Positions 48,904-60,258 of a stretch of 64,000 nucleotides of DNA are shown piece after piece (position 1 is the stretch's first letter; each line of letters starts with the position of its first letter). This stretch comes from Cacajao melanocephalus. Taxonomy: Eukaryota > Chordata > Mammalia > Primates > Pitheciidae. The position numbers and the translations under genes are program-made. The notes beneath the pieces were generated by a model. It saw nothing but the letters and a program-made list of their open reading frames with translations. It did not search any database and was not told where the DNA came from. The stretch is from positions 1 to 64,000 of the forward strand of contig CAUYLG010059139.1 of the NCBI GenBank assembly GCA_963573385.1, read 5' to 3'.

Positions 48904-49642
48904 GTTTCCAATTAGTGTCACATACAAATCAAAATTTCTACCTTCTCAAAAAAAAATCAGAAGATCTGGTCACACTGGGCTCACCTTCCCACAGGCTCAC
49001 AACTACCTGACCAAGTGACAGCCACCCTTTTAGGAAGGGCATGTGATTGAGTTTACTCCACTCCACACACTCCCTACTGGCTTATACTCAGCCAGCTTCA
49101 CTCCTCTATGTCACCTGCCTCACACTTGAATTTGAGACCCATGACCTAGCACAATAGATATGAAGCCTTCATATTGCTCACCTCCGGTGTCTTGCACCCT
49201 TTTTCCATGATTTTTCCCTTAGGGTGGGCTGCCTAAGTGCACTGTACCCCCTTACCCTTGGGAGGTGAGCACACGCAGTGTGTTTAGGAAGTTGTACACA
49301 TGTCCATCTGAGGCTTTCTTCCCTTTTCTGGTGGTGTGCCCCTAGAAGGTTATACTCCACCATTTTATCTTAATGCACATGCCCAGGAAGTTGCTCCTCC
49401 CTGGTGCCTGCATTCAGTTAACACTTTAGTGCAACAGGTGTGGACCATCAAGACATCCTCTCTCTACTGCCAGCTGCCAATGTATCACTTATAGAGAGGC
49501 AATGTGATCATTGTCAAACCATCACTCAACATTCCCAGTGCACTGGGGAGAGTCTGCTCCTGCATCAATCATGCTTAACAGTACCAGATGACCACCTGGG
49601 GCCTGGTGGGCCTGGCCTTTGGTGTCTTTTAATATAACAGAG
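48904..49642. other. Unique intergenic sequence
   Basis: Nothing recognised. Confidence 0.4.
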
Positions 49643-49884
49643 AAAGGCCAAGTACAGTGGCTCACACCTGCAATCCCAGCACTTTGGAAGGCTGAGGTTG
49701 GTGGATCACTTGAGGCCAGGAGTAAACAAATTAGCTGAGCATGGTGGCACATGCTTGTAGACCCAGCAACTTAGAAGGATGAGATGGGAGGATCTCCTGA
49801 GCCCAGGAGTCCAAGAATGCAGTGAGTTATTGTTGCACCACTGAACTCCAACCTGAGTGACAGAGCAAGACCCTGTCTCTAAAA
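49643..49884 (+). mobile_element. AluJ-like, sense, internally deleted
   Basis: aggccaagtacagtggctca to acagagcaagaccctgtctc. About 45 bases are missing where ccaggagt runs into aaacaaattagctgagca. Confidence 0.92.
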
Positions 49885-50344
49885 GTTGAAAGAGAGAGCT
49901 AATACTTTGTATTTGCAAGAGTAAAATTTTGGTAACCCACCCCAGCCCTCCACAAGGCCTCCAACTGGCTTCTGTGAAGACAGGGGAAGGGCTTCTAGAA
50001 TAGTAGCTGCTTGTCTCTACTGCAGATTTGAGAAAGAGAAACCTCGGGTGATGGAGCCTGAGATTTGCTCCCACATCTTGTTCATTCACTCATTCATTCA
50101 CTTGCTGGCTGTATTTGTGCCTGTTTATTATCCCCTCCTTCACCCACAGACCTGCTGAATGGGAGCAGACCATGTGACTCTGCCCTGCCAGCCTCTGCCT
50201 ACCCCCACTACCCTTGATAAGATTGGTATAACAGCTGTCCCAAGGAAAACCAGGTCCAAGCCAAAGAGAGTGGACTGAGTCCTTTAGATTTCTTTCCTTT
50301 CAGGGGGTGTTGGGGGAGGATTTGAACCAAGAAAAAATGAAATT
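49885..50344. other. Unique intergenic sequence
   Basis: Nothing recognised beyond short chance ORFs. Confidence 0.4.
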
Positions 50345-50940
50345 TTTGGTGCCATCAGGTCCAAAGCTCATACCACTCACAGCACAATAGCCAATAAGTC
50401 AAGAGACAAGGTCTTGGGAAAGGAAAGTAACTTTATTTCAGAAAGCCAACAGACCAAGAAGACGACGGACTAGTGTCCTAGAGACATCTGAAGCTCATGT
50501 GAATTTGGGCCTCCTTTAGTGTTAGGGGAAGGGAGAGGAAGAAGGGGTGGAGGTCAAAAGGTGACTGATGACCACAGACGTCAGTGCAGCAGCAACGGTA
50601 ACTGCCTTTGTCCTTGGTTATGTCACAATGCTCCTATAAATCTTCAACACGACAGTATTACTCATGTGTACACCCTCCTTATCTTCTCAGGGGTCAGTTT
50701 TGGGAAGGGGCTATTGTCATCCCAGCTTTAAAGGTAAACTATAAGCTAAAATTCCTCCCATACTTGGCTTGGCCTACATACAAAGCTAAGCAAAAGCAGT
50801 TAACCCAAAAGATAATCACCATGAGGAGGGAGATTAGGAACAAAATAGAGTTACTCATGCTGGACCTCCTTTTCACTGTTACAGTGGTAGGCGCTTATGC
50901 CTGGCAAAGAAAAGAATGTAGGTAAAATGATCCAGAAGAC
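50345..50940 (-). mobile_element. Possible ERV LTR, antisense
   Basis: Read on the minus strand, the region has a polyadenylation-like ctgaaataaagttactttcc (near 50430) followed by a U5-like stretch ending near ggcaccaaaaattt. This is the layout of a class I ERV LTR. Subfamily unknown; no ERV genes seen next to it. Confidence 0.4.
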
Positions 50941-51644
50941 GCTGATTGTGATAGAAACAGAAGCAGAAAGTCAGAATAAAAGGAGAGAAGGCACAACAGC
51001 TAGACAGACAGATGGACAGGAATGAGAGGGACGTGGAGTCCCCAGCCTTGTCTCCCATCTGTTCTGTGTCTGGTTCTAGCACCCTGACGCCCAACTGTGT
51101 ACCCTGGGGCCTTGTGTTCTAAGATTATCAGCAAAATTTTCTGGTGGAAATTTTAGATGTGGGCTTTCCAACCCATTTCACACAGCATCATTACTTCCAT
51201 ATCTTTGCGGAAATTTCTTTCCTTCTCAGCAGAGAAACACTATGTTGAGCTGTTAAGCAATAGCCTGTCCTCTCCTAGTGCTATTTTTACTTGGGCTAGT
51301 TTAAGCAGGTTTCTGTTCTCTGCATGTAAAAGTGCTTTAACTAGTACACGTATTGATAGAGTGATTCATTCTAAACTTAACTCATTGATTGATGCCCTCA
51401 CTGGTTTTCTCTACTTAATGTTTCATTTGAATAATTCAGTCATTCATTTACACATTGATTTGCTATTTGTTTATTATCGCAAAAGAATAGTTGTCAAGCA
51501 CCTGCTATGTGGCAAACCCTGTGCTTGACACCTTAACTGATGTGGAAATGAACCAGATGTGGTCTTTATTCTTAAAGGCCTCATGAATAATAACACAGAT
51601 GCAATGCAATTAAGTACAAGGTAGACATTAATAAATACCAATCT
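50941..51644. other. Unique intergenic sequence
   Basis: 51157-51528 has a 123-codon ORF with no family features. 51465-51640 partly resembles the unnamed ancient repeat (agcacctgctatgtggcaaa). Confidence 0.4.
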
Positions 51645-52038
51645 TGTTAAGTCAAGTTTAGCCTAAAGCTGCTTCGTTACATATTTTAAGTTTTGGCCTA
51701 AAGATTTTTCTGTACATCATGAACTATAACAAATAGAGGTGTAAACAGACCGTAGTCTACCCTTGTGCCAATTACTGAGTTTCGGCCAATCAAATGTAGC
51801 CAACTGTTCAAACCATATTCAAATAACGCAAACACCAACCTCTAACCAATCCAGCTGTTTCTGTATTTCACTTCTGTTTTCTGTATGTTGCTTTCCTTTT
51901 TCTGTCCATAAATCTTCTGCCATGTGGCTGTGCTGGAGTCTCAGAGCCTACTCTGGCTCGAGAAGCTGCCTGATTCACAAATGATTCATTGCTCAATTAA
52001 ACACTTTTAAATTTAATTCAGCTGAAGTTTTTCCTTTT
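51645..52038 (+). mobile_element. ERV LTR, sense (MER21-like?)
   Basis: Starts tgttaagtcaagtttagcct and ends aatttaattcagctgaag. Contains gtgccaattactgagtttcg, aaccaatccagctgtttctg and a polyA-type caattaaacacttttaa. The family name is uncertain. A solo LTR. Confidence 0.65.
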
Positions 52039-52875
52039 TTTGTTTTTTTTATTAATTTGCATTGTGCATTCAGAAGGAAAGGATTTCAGGATAAAAATTA
52101 GAAAAGATTTCCTGAAGAGACTAGGCCATAAGAGCTTCTACTTGAGTTTGAATTTGGAAATGAGAAAGGAAAGTAACAAAATCCAGGGATATTTCTCAAG
52201 TTTTAATACTAGCAGCCATTTGTGAAATGGGAGGGTATCTAAGAGATTAAAGAGCCCAGATCATTGGAAGAAAGTTCTATTCTTGGAGACATAACTAACA
52301 TCATGGTTTGACTTTGATGCTTTCTAAATACACCGTCATCCCAGGATGCCAGGTGCCCATCCAAAATGACTTCCAGTCCCTGGGCCAAGCCACTCCAGAC
52401 CCACTCTGTCTCTCCTTCCCATTGAGAAACTTACCTGGGCTTCTGTTTCCCTTCCACGACCAGTCTCTGAGGTGCTCCAGTCAGAAAAAAATGTAATAAG
52501 GCTTTTCAGCCCAAGGTTAATATCCTTTGAGGAAAGTATATTTCTCTTTCAAAGTTGATTTGTTTGTATGAATGTTCCGAGAAAAAAAAAATAGACCTTG
52601 GAAGATAAACTTTCAGCCATGGAAAATTTTAAAAACAGAATTTGCCCCCCACCAGAACTGCAGAAATAGAGTCTAGACGGTTTTGATTATGCTGTTAGTT
52701 TTCAGTGGGGTTGTACCATTCCCTAAGGGGCATTAAGGAAATTTGGGTGGATTACCTTTGTAAGCCAAAAATAAAATCCTAAGTCCCCCTAATTCACTAT
52801 ACAGACCTCTCTGGGACAAAAAAAAAAAAAAAAAACCCTGAAAATTGAATTCCTGGCCTTAACAAGAAGGAAGAC
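52039..52875. other. Unique intergenic sequence
   Basis: Nothing recognised apart from A-runs at 52580 and 52819-52837. Confidence 0.4.
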
Positions 52876-53657
52876 TGAATACGCCTCAGTATAGCCCCTC
52901 CCTTATGGAGTTTAGGCACAACTGACCAACATTAACATTAAAATAGATATTCTAAGTTTCACAAAACAGACTCTTTAGCAATAAGATACCAAATTCCAAC
53001 CTGACATGGATATAGCATCACATGACAGATAGCAGACCCTGAAGGAAATTAAACTATTTTATCCCAAGAGATCTTTATTTGACATATTTTGAAATGGCCC
53101 TACAAAGCCATCTTTTGTAGGGGAAATCTTGCAACCGTAAAGAACCTCAATTAATGTAGCCAGGCCTTTCCCTGATCTAGAAGAAATTAGCTAAGAGTTG
53201 GATACTTTTTAAGGTCTACAAAGAGACATTTATCCTCTATTCTCTCTGAAGCCTGCTACCTGGAGACTTCATCTACATAACAAGGACCTTGGCTTCCACA
53301 AACCCCTTTATCTTAACTTAAGCATTTCTTTCTACTGACTTCAAGTCTTTACCTTAACTCTTTCAAACTATTGCTAATCAGAAAATCTTTCAATCCACCT
53401 ATGACCTGTAAGCACCACCCCACTCTACTTTAAGACGTCCCACCTTTCTGGGTTGAACCAATCTATATCTTACATGTATTGATTTATGCCTTTGCCTATA
53501 CCTTCTGTCTTCCTAAAATGTATAAAACCAGATTAACCCAGCCATCTCAGGCACATGTTCTGAGGATCTTTTGAGATTGTTCCCTGGGCCATGGTCACTC
53601 ATACTGGCTCAGAATAAACTTTAAATATATTATAGAGTTTTCTTTGTTTCGTCAACA
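52876..53657 (+). mobile_element. Class I ERV-type LTR, sense
   Basis: 782 bases bounded by TG (tgaatacgcctcagtata) and CA (gtttcgtcaaca). Contains catcttttgtaggggaaatc, aatgtataaaaccagattaa (a TATA-like site near 53520) and ctcagaataaactttaaata (polyA region). No ERV genes follow. The first 40 or so bases near 52917 recur just after the right end. Confidence 0.65.
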
Positions 53658-54611
53658 CAACTGACCAGCGTTAACATGAAAATAGAAATCCTAAGATTCT
53701 ATTTAGGGGAAAATCATAATCCAAATTTGCTACAATATTTTTAAATTGGCAAATAAAGTTGTATATGTTAATAATAAATAACATGATGATATATTGTGGA
53801 ATGACTAAATTATTAATATTTTAGTTGTGACCAGACATTACAATATTGAAATACACCCAAAGGGAGACTGTATTTTAAAAAATTTTCTTTTTTATATTAG
53901 TTTAGAGGATTATAGCAATCTTTTAAAAATGTATGTATGCAAATAAGTTTTACATGAATTTCATTTCCAAATAGCAAAGAGGGTATTAAAAGGGCATTAG
54001 CGAGGGACATTGTCTATGGCTGAGTAAAGAGATAATAAATCCTCTCCCCAAAAAGCAATGATAAGGCTCAATAAAATTGATTAAAACCATCATGCAGCAC
54101 TCTGGAAATCAACCAAAGGCATACAACAGTTAGAGCAACATTTATGCTTGAGAGGTACAGAAATCTGGGTAACAGTGAGAATCTGTGGCGTTCCAGCCTA
54201 AAGCTATTCCCATCTCCTGCTCCTAGTTAAGTCAGTAGGGAGGCTCCTCCAAGATGGGGCAGACTGGGAGGAGGGGCAGTTTCTCTGCTATGGTTAAAGG
54301 GAGCTTACTTGACTTAGAGCACTGGGCAACATCCTTTCTTGGCAGCTATGTTGGTTTAAGTAAAAGTTACCAAGGCAGAAAAGCAGGGGGACCAAAAGGT
54401 CCTTTAGACTGAGGTTGTGGCCATGACTGGGGCAAATGTTTCTGGCTAAAGCTGCATGCTTGCACAGCAGAAACCATCAAGGGCCCAGTCTAGCCAGACT
54501 CTGCTGACCAACTCTGAGGCTGCACAGATACACAGAGGAGATGAGAAAGAGACCAGTAGAAAGCAAAAGAGAGAGAAAGCATGAAAACGTCCTGAAGTCT
54601 GAATGTGTTCC
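53658..54611. other. AT-rich sequence with an L1-like piece
   Basis: 53711-53812 is a near-copy of 55392-55495. The rest is not assigned. Confidence 0.4.
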
Positions 54612-55172
54612 TGTGGTAGGCTGATTCTCAAATGGCTCCCATTAATGCTCCCCTCAGTATTAGTACCCTGTGTAACCCCCTCCTTTTGGGTGCAGCTGAC
54701 ATAGTGACTTGCTTCCACTAGATCATATTCAAATGTGGCAAAAATGGTGGATGTAATTTCCAAGGTTAGACTGACTTTTGCCTTGCTCTCACTCTCTCTC
54801 TCTGGTTCTTCCCCCTTGCTGTGCTGATGAAGCAAGCTGCATGTCATGAGCTATTCTATGAAAAGGCACATGTCACGGGGAATAAAAGGTGGCCTTCTGC
54901 CAACAGCCAGCAAAGAAGTAATGCTCTCTGTTCAATGGCCTGCAAGGAACTCAATCCTGCCACCAATCACATGAGGTATGTGGAAGAGGATCCTTCCCCA
55001 GTCATACCTTCAGATGACTGCAACCTAGCCACCACATGGATTGTTTCCTGAGTCAGAGAACCCAGCTAAGGCACATCCAGATTTCTGACCCACAAAAACT
55101 GTGATAACACACTCTTGTTTTAAGCCACTAAACTTTGAGATAACATTAAACAGCAATAAGATAACAGATACA
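54612..55172 (+). mobile_element. MLT1-type MaLR LTR, sense
   Basis: tgtggtaggctgattctcaa, cttcagatgactgcaaccta, tctgacccacaaaaactgtg, ttgttttaagccactaaact, and an end ataagataacagatac. Solo. Confidence 0.87.
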
Positions 55173-55391
55173 GCTCCCCTACCCACATATAGATTCATCA
55201 GCAGATCACAGATGGCTTTACTCATTTAAGATGTTTGAGCACAATCTCTGTCCAATTAGATATGCAAACACAGAGATAATGCTTAGGAAGCTAGCCTTAA
55301 ATATTTTTAAAAAGCAAGAATGTTAGAAATTGCATCAGAAATTTCAGCAGCTTCACACAATAGAGAAGACAAGATTTCCACAGAGTGAGGG

Positions 55392-55560
55392 AAATCAGAA
55401 TCCAAAGTTGCTACAATTTTTTTTAATTGCCAAATAAAATTGTATATATTAATGTTGTACAACATAATGGTACATTATGAAATGGCTAAATCAAGATAAT
55501 TAACATATCCATTACATATCAATTAACATATCCATTGCAATATTTTCAATGCCAAGTTTT
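55392..55560 (-). mobile_element. L1MA/MB-type 3' end, antisense (probable)
   Basis: ataaaattgtatatattaat, gtacaacataatggtacatt and aatggctaaatcaagataat are the reverse of a common L1 3' UTR. A T-rich run at 55416 is where the tail would be. A related stretch lies at 53711-53812. Confidence 0.55.
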
Positions 55561-55859
55561 CAATAGAAAATAACAAGATATGCAAAGAAACAGGAAAGTG
55601 TGACACATACTGAGGAAAATAGCAGATAGTAGAACCTGTCTCTGAGTTTTCCTAGATTCTGTATTTAGCAAACAAAGGTTTCAAATAGCTATTTGAAATA
55701 AGTTCAAAGAACCATTTAAATTTTTTAATGAAATTATGATAATAAAGAGTCAGCAGAGAAAGATTCTAAATAAAGAGATAGAAATGATAAGGAAAGAAAT
55801 GGAAATGTATTGAAAAGCAAAACTTAAATTAAAATTTTATGTAAATATCTATAACAACA

Positions 55860-56690
55860 GATTATATGTGTAGAGGAAGGGATCCGTGAACTTGAAGACA
55901 GAGTGATAGAAAGTATCTATCTGAAGAAGAGAGAAAAAAAATGATTGAAGAAAAATGAACAGAACCTTAGGGGCCAGTGGGACAACATCAAGCCAAAAGA
56001 CGTATAATGGGAAAGCCAGAAGTAGAAAATAAAAGGAAAGGAACAGAAAACATATGGGGGAAAAAATGGCCAAAAACTTCCAGAATTTGACTCAAAAAAA
56101 AAAAAACATTAAACACATATCCAAAATGTTCAGTAAACCTCAAGTAGGACAAATATGAGAGATCCACACCTAAACGCATCATAGCAAGCAGTCAGAAGAC
56201 AGAAACAAAGAGAAAAACAAGCAAGAGAAAAATGAGGTTACTACAAGAAGTAACAGTGCAATTAACAGCTGACTTCCCATGTAAAACAATGGAGGGCTAA
56301 AAGCAATCAAACGACGTATACAAAGTGTTGAAAAAACTGTTAACCAAGCATTCCATTATCCAGAAAATCTTTCTTCAGGAATGAAGGTAAAATAAAGACA
56401 TTACCACGTAAACAAAGACAAAATAATTTATTTCTAAAATCTTACAAATATATTGCAAAATTAATAAATCCAGATGTAAAATGCCACATGTATGTTATTT
56501 TGTTTATATAAAACTCGAAAACAGGCAGAAAAAGTTTGAAACTGGATGATAAGATGATGCTTACCCTTGGAGAGAGGTAATAACTACCAGTGGCAGTAGG
56601 GGAGATTTTAGGGTACTGTTTACATAGATATCTTCATTTGTGATTCTGGCACATTTCTGTATACATAATTTCCTTCAATAGAAGTTTACT
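55860..56690 (+). mobile_element. HAL1 / old L1 ORF1-region fragment, sense
   Basis: A-rich decayed text with agcagtcagaagacagaaac, agctgacttcccatgtaaaa, caatggagggctaaaagcaa and caggaatgaaggtaaaataa, typical of HAL1/old L1. No frame is kept. Confidence 0.55.
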
Positions 56691-56774
56691 AAAGCAAAAA
56701 AAGGAAGCCTGACCATGCCACTCCCTCCTCTTTTTTTGAATTCCTTTATTGTTTTCCTTTTCCTCCCTTTCCCT

Positions 56775-57592
56775 TCTCAGTCTGAGCAGAACCTGTGGCC
56801 ACCAAGTTCCTGTGTGGCCTGGCCTCTGCCCACCTCTGTACCATCGCCTCTTACCTCCTGGTACTCTAGCCACCTTCACCTTCTGCTGTTAGTGTCATGC
56901 CTCCCGCCTGCCAAAGGGCCTTTGCACAAGCATATATCTCTGGTCCAAAGCCCTTGTCTTAATCCACTTGGGCCTATGACAAAATACCACAAAGTGGGTA
57001 GCTTATAAACAACATTTATTTCTCACAGTTTTGAAACTAGAAAGTCCAAAATCAAGGCTCTGACAGATTCTGTGTGTGCTGAACCCATTTTCTGGTTCAT
57101 AGGTGACACCTCCTACATCTCCACGTGGTGAAGCTGTCTCCAGTCTCTTCTGCAAGGGCACCAATTCCAATCAAGAGAGAACTGCCCTCATGACCTAATT
57201 ACTTCCCAAGGCCCCACCTTTTAATACCATCAACCTTGAGGGTAAGGATTTCAACATATGAATTTTACAGGGACACAAATGTCCAGACTGTAGCAGCCCT
57301 ATTGAAGTCTATTTACCCTTTAGCCCAGAGCTCAAAGATGGCCCACCTACCACCCCATCCAAGTCTAGTTGCATTGCTATGGCCTTTCATAGAATTACAT
57401 TCCTTTCTTTGAGAGCACTCATCTTCACCTGTCATGATGGAGTCATACAGTAATTATATGCCCTGTCTTTTCCACTAGCCCACATGTCTTAGGAGGTCTG
57501 CCTTTGTTTTTCTCCTGCATTGTACCCCAGCACCATTCCCAGTACTTAGTAGGTGTCCGATAACTGCATGTTGGATGAATAAATGAAAAGAG
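56775..57592 (+). mobile_element. L2, sense, split by an antisense MaLR LTR
   Basis: Left part 56775-56954 (ccaaagggcctttgcacaag) and right part 57300-57592 (accccagcaccattcccagt, gcatgttggatgaataaatg). Confidence 0.65.
56955..57295 (-). mobile_element. MLT1/MST-type MaLR LTR, antisense
   Basis: tgtcttaatccacttgggcc, aataccacaaagtgggtagc, ccctcatgacctaattactt, ggatttcaacatatgaattt and a ccagactgtagca end. Confidence 0.93.
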
Positions 57593-58086
57593 ACCAATTG
57601 GGCTTATAAAAAGCTTTCTTGTAATTAGAATACACTGTAGAAAGGACAGGATGCCAAACCAAGGAATTTAGATCATTTTTTTTTTTTTGATAGGCAACAG
57701 GGAACCATTGAAGGTTTGTGAGAAAGTAAGATAGATGGGCTACCCTTTATTTTAGTAAGATCTCTATGGAGTGGAGATGGAGAGGCTGCAAGGAGGGTGT
57801 GGCAGAGTCCAGAGGAGACATGGTACCTGAAGAGGTGCAGTGGCCAATGTCCCACCTCTACTCTGACCCCAGAGCCAGCTACCAAGCCAGGCAATGACCT
57901 CACAATCACTCCCCAGGTCTTCCAAGACCAATATCTCAGTGTCTTGGCTCACTCTGCCCTTTATGTTCACATCTGGAGGCCACACCCTACCTTCTGATTC
58001 ACCAGGCCATCAAGTCTAGACAGTGGGATCAAGAGAGTGAGAGAGTGCCAACTGCCTCCCACCCAAGGCACTGGCAAGACTCCATA
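57593..58086 (+). promoter_or_regulatory. C16orf78: Presumed promoter / 5' UTR region of C16orf78
   Basis: The 490 bases upstream of the start codon should contain the 5' UTR and core promoter, but nothing fixes the transcription start. The stretch is not CpG-rich, which suits a tissue-restricted gene. The left half (about 57690-57780, gggaaccattgaagg) resembles part of an ancient interspersed repeat, so the promoter may lie partly in repeat-derived DNA. No clear TATA box was found close to the ATG. The upstream in-frame ATG at 58045 would add 14 residues if used. Confidence 0.4.
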
Positions 58087-58236
58087 ATGTCTGAGCAACC
58101 CGTGGACCTGAAGAATTTAATGCCCACAGAGAGGAAATCTATGTGGAAGACTGCCGAGGAGAGGCGCATGTCTGACCTCACTCGTGTGCTGGAGTGGTTA
58201 GAGCGGAGGCAGGGGAAGAAGAAACAAACTCCCGAG
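58087..58236 (+). CDS. C16orf78: C16orf78, coding exon 1 (start codon, 50 codons)
   Basis: The first coding exon starts at the ATG at 58087 (A at -3) and runs 50 codons to a GAG followed by a consensus donor, gtaggt, at 58237. The peptide begins MSEQPVDLKN and ends RQGKKKQTPE. It is highly charged, with a likely amphipathic helix around residues 17-43 (WKTAEERRMSDLTRVLEWLE). An in-frame upstream ATG exists at 58045, but the MSEQP start fits the protein I recognise. There is no signal peptide or membrane segment. The exon ends in phase 0 and joins exon 2 in frame. Recognition as C16orf78 rests on memory of the human N-terminus. The family is poorly characterised and no biochemical function can be given. 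In human it is mainly a testis-expressed gene, as far as I recall. Confidence 0.82.
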
Positions 58237-58789
58237 GTAGGTACCGTCCAAGAGAAACTGCAGGAGACTTTATTCAAGAGAGTTGCAGTAGGGGAGAGAC
58301 ACTGAACTTGACTCTCTTGAAACAAAATGCAGGATGGTTTTAAAGTGCTGGGATAAGCTAGTGGAGAAGTGCCCAAGGATGTTAATGGGAGGTTAGTTAA
58401 TATGATTAGGCTTTCTGTGTTGCTAATTTGCACTTACCAACATTAGGCTCCCATCCTCTCACAGACACTGAGAGATTGGGGTACAATCTTTCTTGATGAT
58501 TCCATTTCAAAGGGTCCTTCTAGGTCGTTGAGAAAAATATTCCTGGATTGTAAAACTAGCAAGAGGCTGAGAGATTTAAATCTCAAAGGGGCAGAGAAAA
58601 AATTTACATGTGCAAGTTTTCTAAAGGAAATGCTCTAAGCAGGCCAGTGGCCTATTGTCAGGAAGAAACCTGTCTCAAGTTTGGTCAAGACGGGAAAATG
58701 TTAGTATTGGTCAGGATTCTAGAAGGGCCAGGGGCAGTGTTGTGGAATGGGATCCTCCTACTGCCCTCAGCTACTTCTTTCCTTGTTGT

Positions 58790-59300
58790 TGGAAACAGGT
58801 GTTCATTGCAACAAAGAAGAACTAGCACTTCAATCAAAAATTTCTCAGCAAGGCAATTTTACTTCTGCAGAAGGGTGCTGCCTGTGTCATTCACGATCAC
58901 AAGAGCACACTGAATAAAGGAAAGCAGAGATTTTTATTTCTAATGCCATCCCTCAATCTGTATCTTCCCCCTGTTAATTGAAGTCAGACCGCACAATGTA
59001 AACTGATCCTGTTTGGCTAGAGTTAACATTTAGAATAGGACAAAGCACCAGGAAGTTTATTGTTTGTGCTTAACAACTTAAAGTAAGGTGGTGTGGGTCA
59101 GCTACAAGCTTGGTGGATGGAGGCATGCCTGGGCGTGTTAAAGGCAGGAAAGATTACTTATAAAAGGACAAAGGGGATGAAACTCTTTGAAGAGAAAGCG
59201 TTTGTTCCCAACATTGTGATGCCTTCAGAGTCAAAGAACATTGATTCCTCACTGCCATTACTACAACTATGACTCCAGCTAACATACCTCCTCTTTTCTA
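58790..59300 (-). mobile_element. Probable ERV LTR, antisense, in C16orf78 intron 1
   Basis: On the minus strand, cattagaaataaaaatctct supplies a polyadenylation region, followed by ccttgctgagaaatttttga and a U5-like end near 58800. Class I LTR8-like by memory. No ERV genes were recognised. Confidence 0.45.
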
Positions 59301-59855
59301 CCCTACATCAAGCTAGTTCTAACTTGCCCTTGTCTCTTTCTCCAAGAACCATAGCGACCAAGTTTGCCTCAGTTTTCCCTAGAGCTCCCAGAAGACCCAT
59401 CATCTATGAAGAACCAAGCCACGCTTTTGGAAAGTGATGTCTTCTGCAGAAGATGCCACCTGGTCTTGAATCTCCTGATCCTAGAGCAAAATGAGTGAAA
59501 AACGCCATTACTATTGGCAATGCTCATCACATCACGGACTTTTGATGTTTACTGTGTCAAAGCCCTGTGCTTAGCATCTACCTGGGTTATGTGGTCAGTT
59601 GCTCCCAGACAGGCTACCAGGGAGGCATCATTTTTACCCCCAGTCAAAGAATAAGGAAAGTAAAAATAAGTCATTTTCTTGATGTCAGAGAAGTAATAAA
59701 GGGCAGAGCCAGGGATCAAACTGAGATTTATCTAATTTCCAAATGGATGGGCTTTGTTAGGCCAACTTCCCATAACTGCCTCCACTTCCTCTGCTATATC
59801 CATTTCAGCACCTGCCTTTGGGGAAAGCTTCCATTCTGTTTATGTGCTTACTTAC

Positions 59856-60258
59856 TGTATTAGTCCATTCCCACACTGCTACATAGAAATATCTGATAAT
59901 TTATTTAAAAAAAAGAAAAGGTTTAATTGGCTCACAGTTCTGCCACCTGTACAGGAAGCGTAGGGGCTTCCACTTCTGGGGAGGCCTCAGGAAGCTTACA
60001 ATCATGGCAAAAGGCAAAAGAGGGGCAGGCACTTCCCACAGCCAGAGCAAGAAGTGGGAGGACAAAGTGCCACACACACTTTTAAATGACCAGATCTCAT
60101 GAGAACTCTCACTTTCCTAACAGCACCAAGGGGGGTGGTGTTAAACCATGAGAAACTGCCTCCATGAGCTAATCACCTCCCACCCGACCCTATCTCCAAC
60201 ACTGGAGATTACAATTTGACATGAGATTTGGGGAGAGAAGTAGATCCAAACCATATCA
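59856..60258 (-). mobile_element. THE1-type MaLR LTR, antisense, in C16orf78 intron 1
   Basis: tgtattagtccattcccaca, ggctcacagttctgccacct, caatcatggcaaaaggcaaa, accagatctcatgagaactc, ccaaaccatatca at the far end. Solo. Confidence 0.94.

Noticed and set aside
50345..53657. A full endogenous retrovirus between the LTR-like pieces at 50345, 51645 and 52876
   Set aside because: The three LTR-like pieces differ in sequence and orientation, and no retroviral gene remnant lies between them. They look like separate solo LTRs.
58045..58305. Start of C16orf78 at 58045 and read-through past 58236
   Set aside because: The known-type N-terminus starts at 58087, and a strong donor at 58237 ends the exon. 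Codons after it are intronic.
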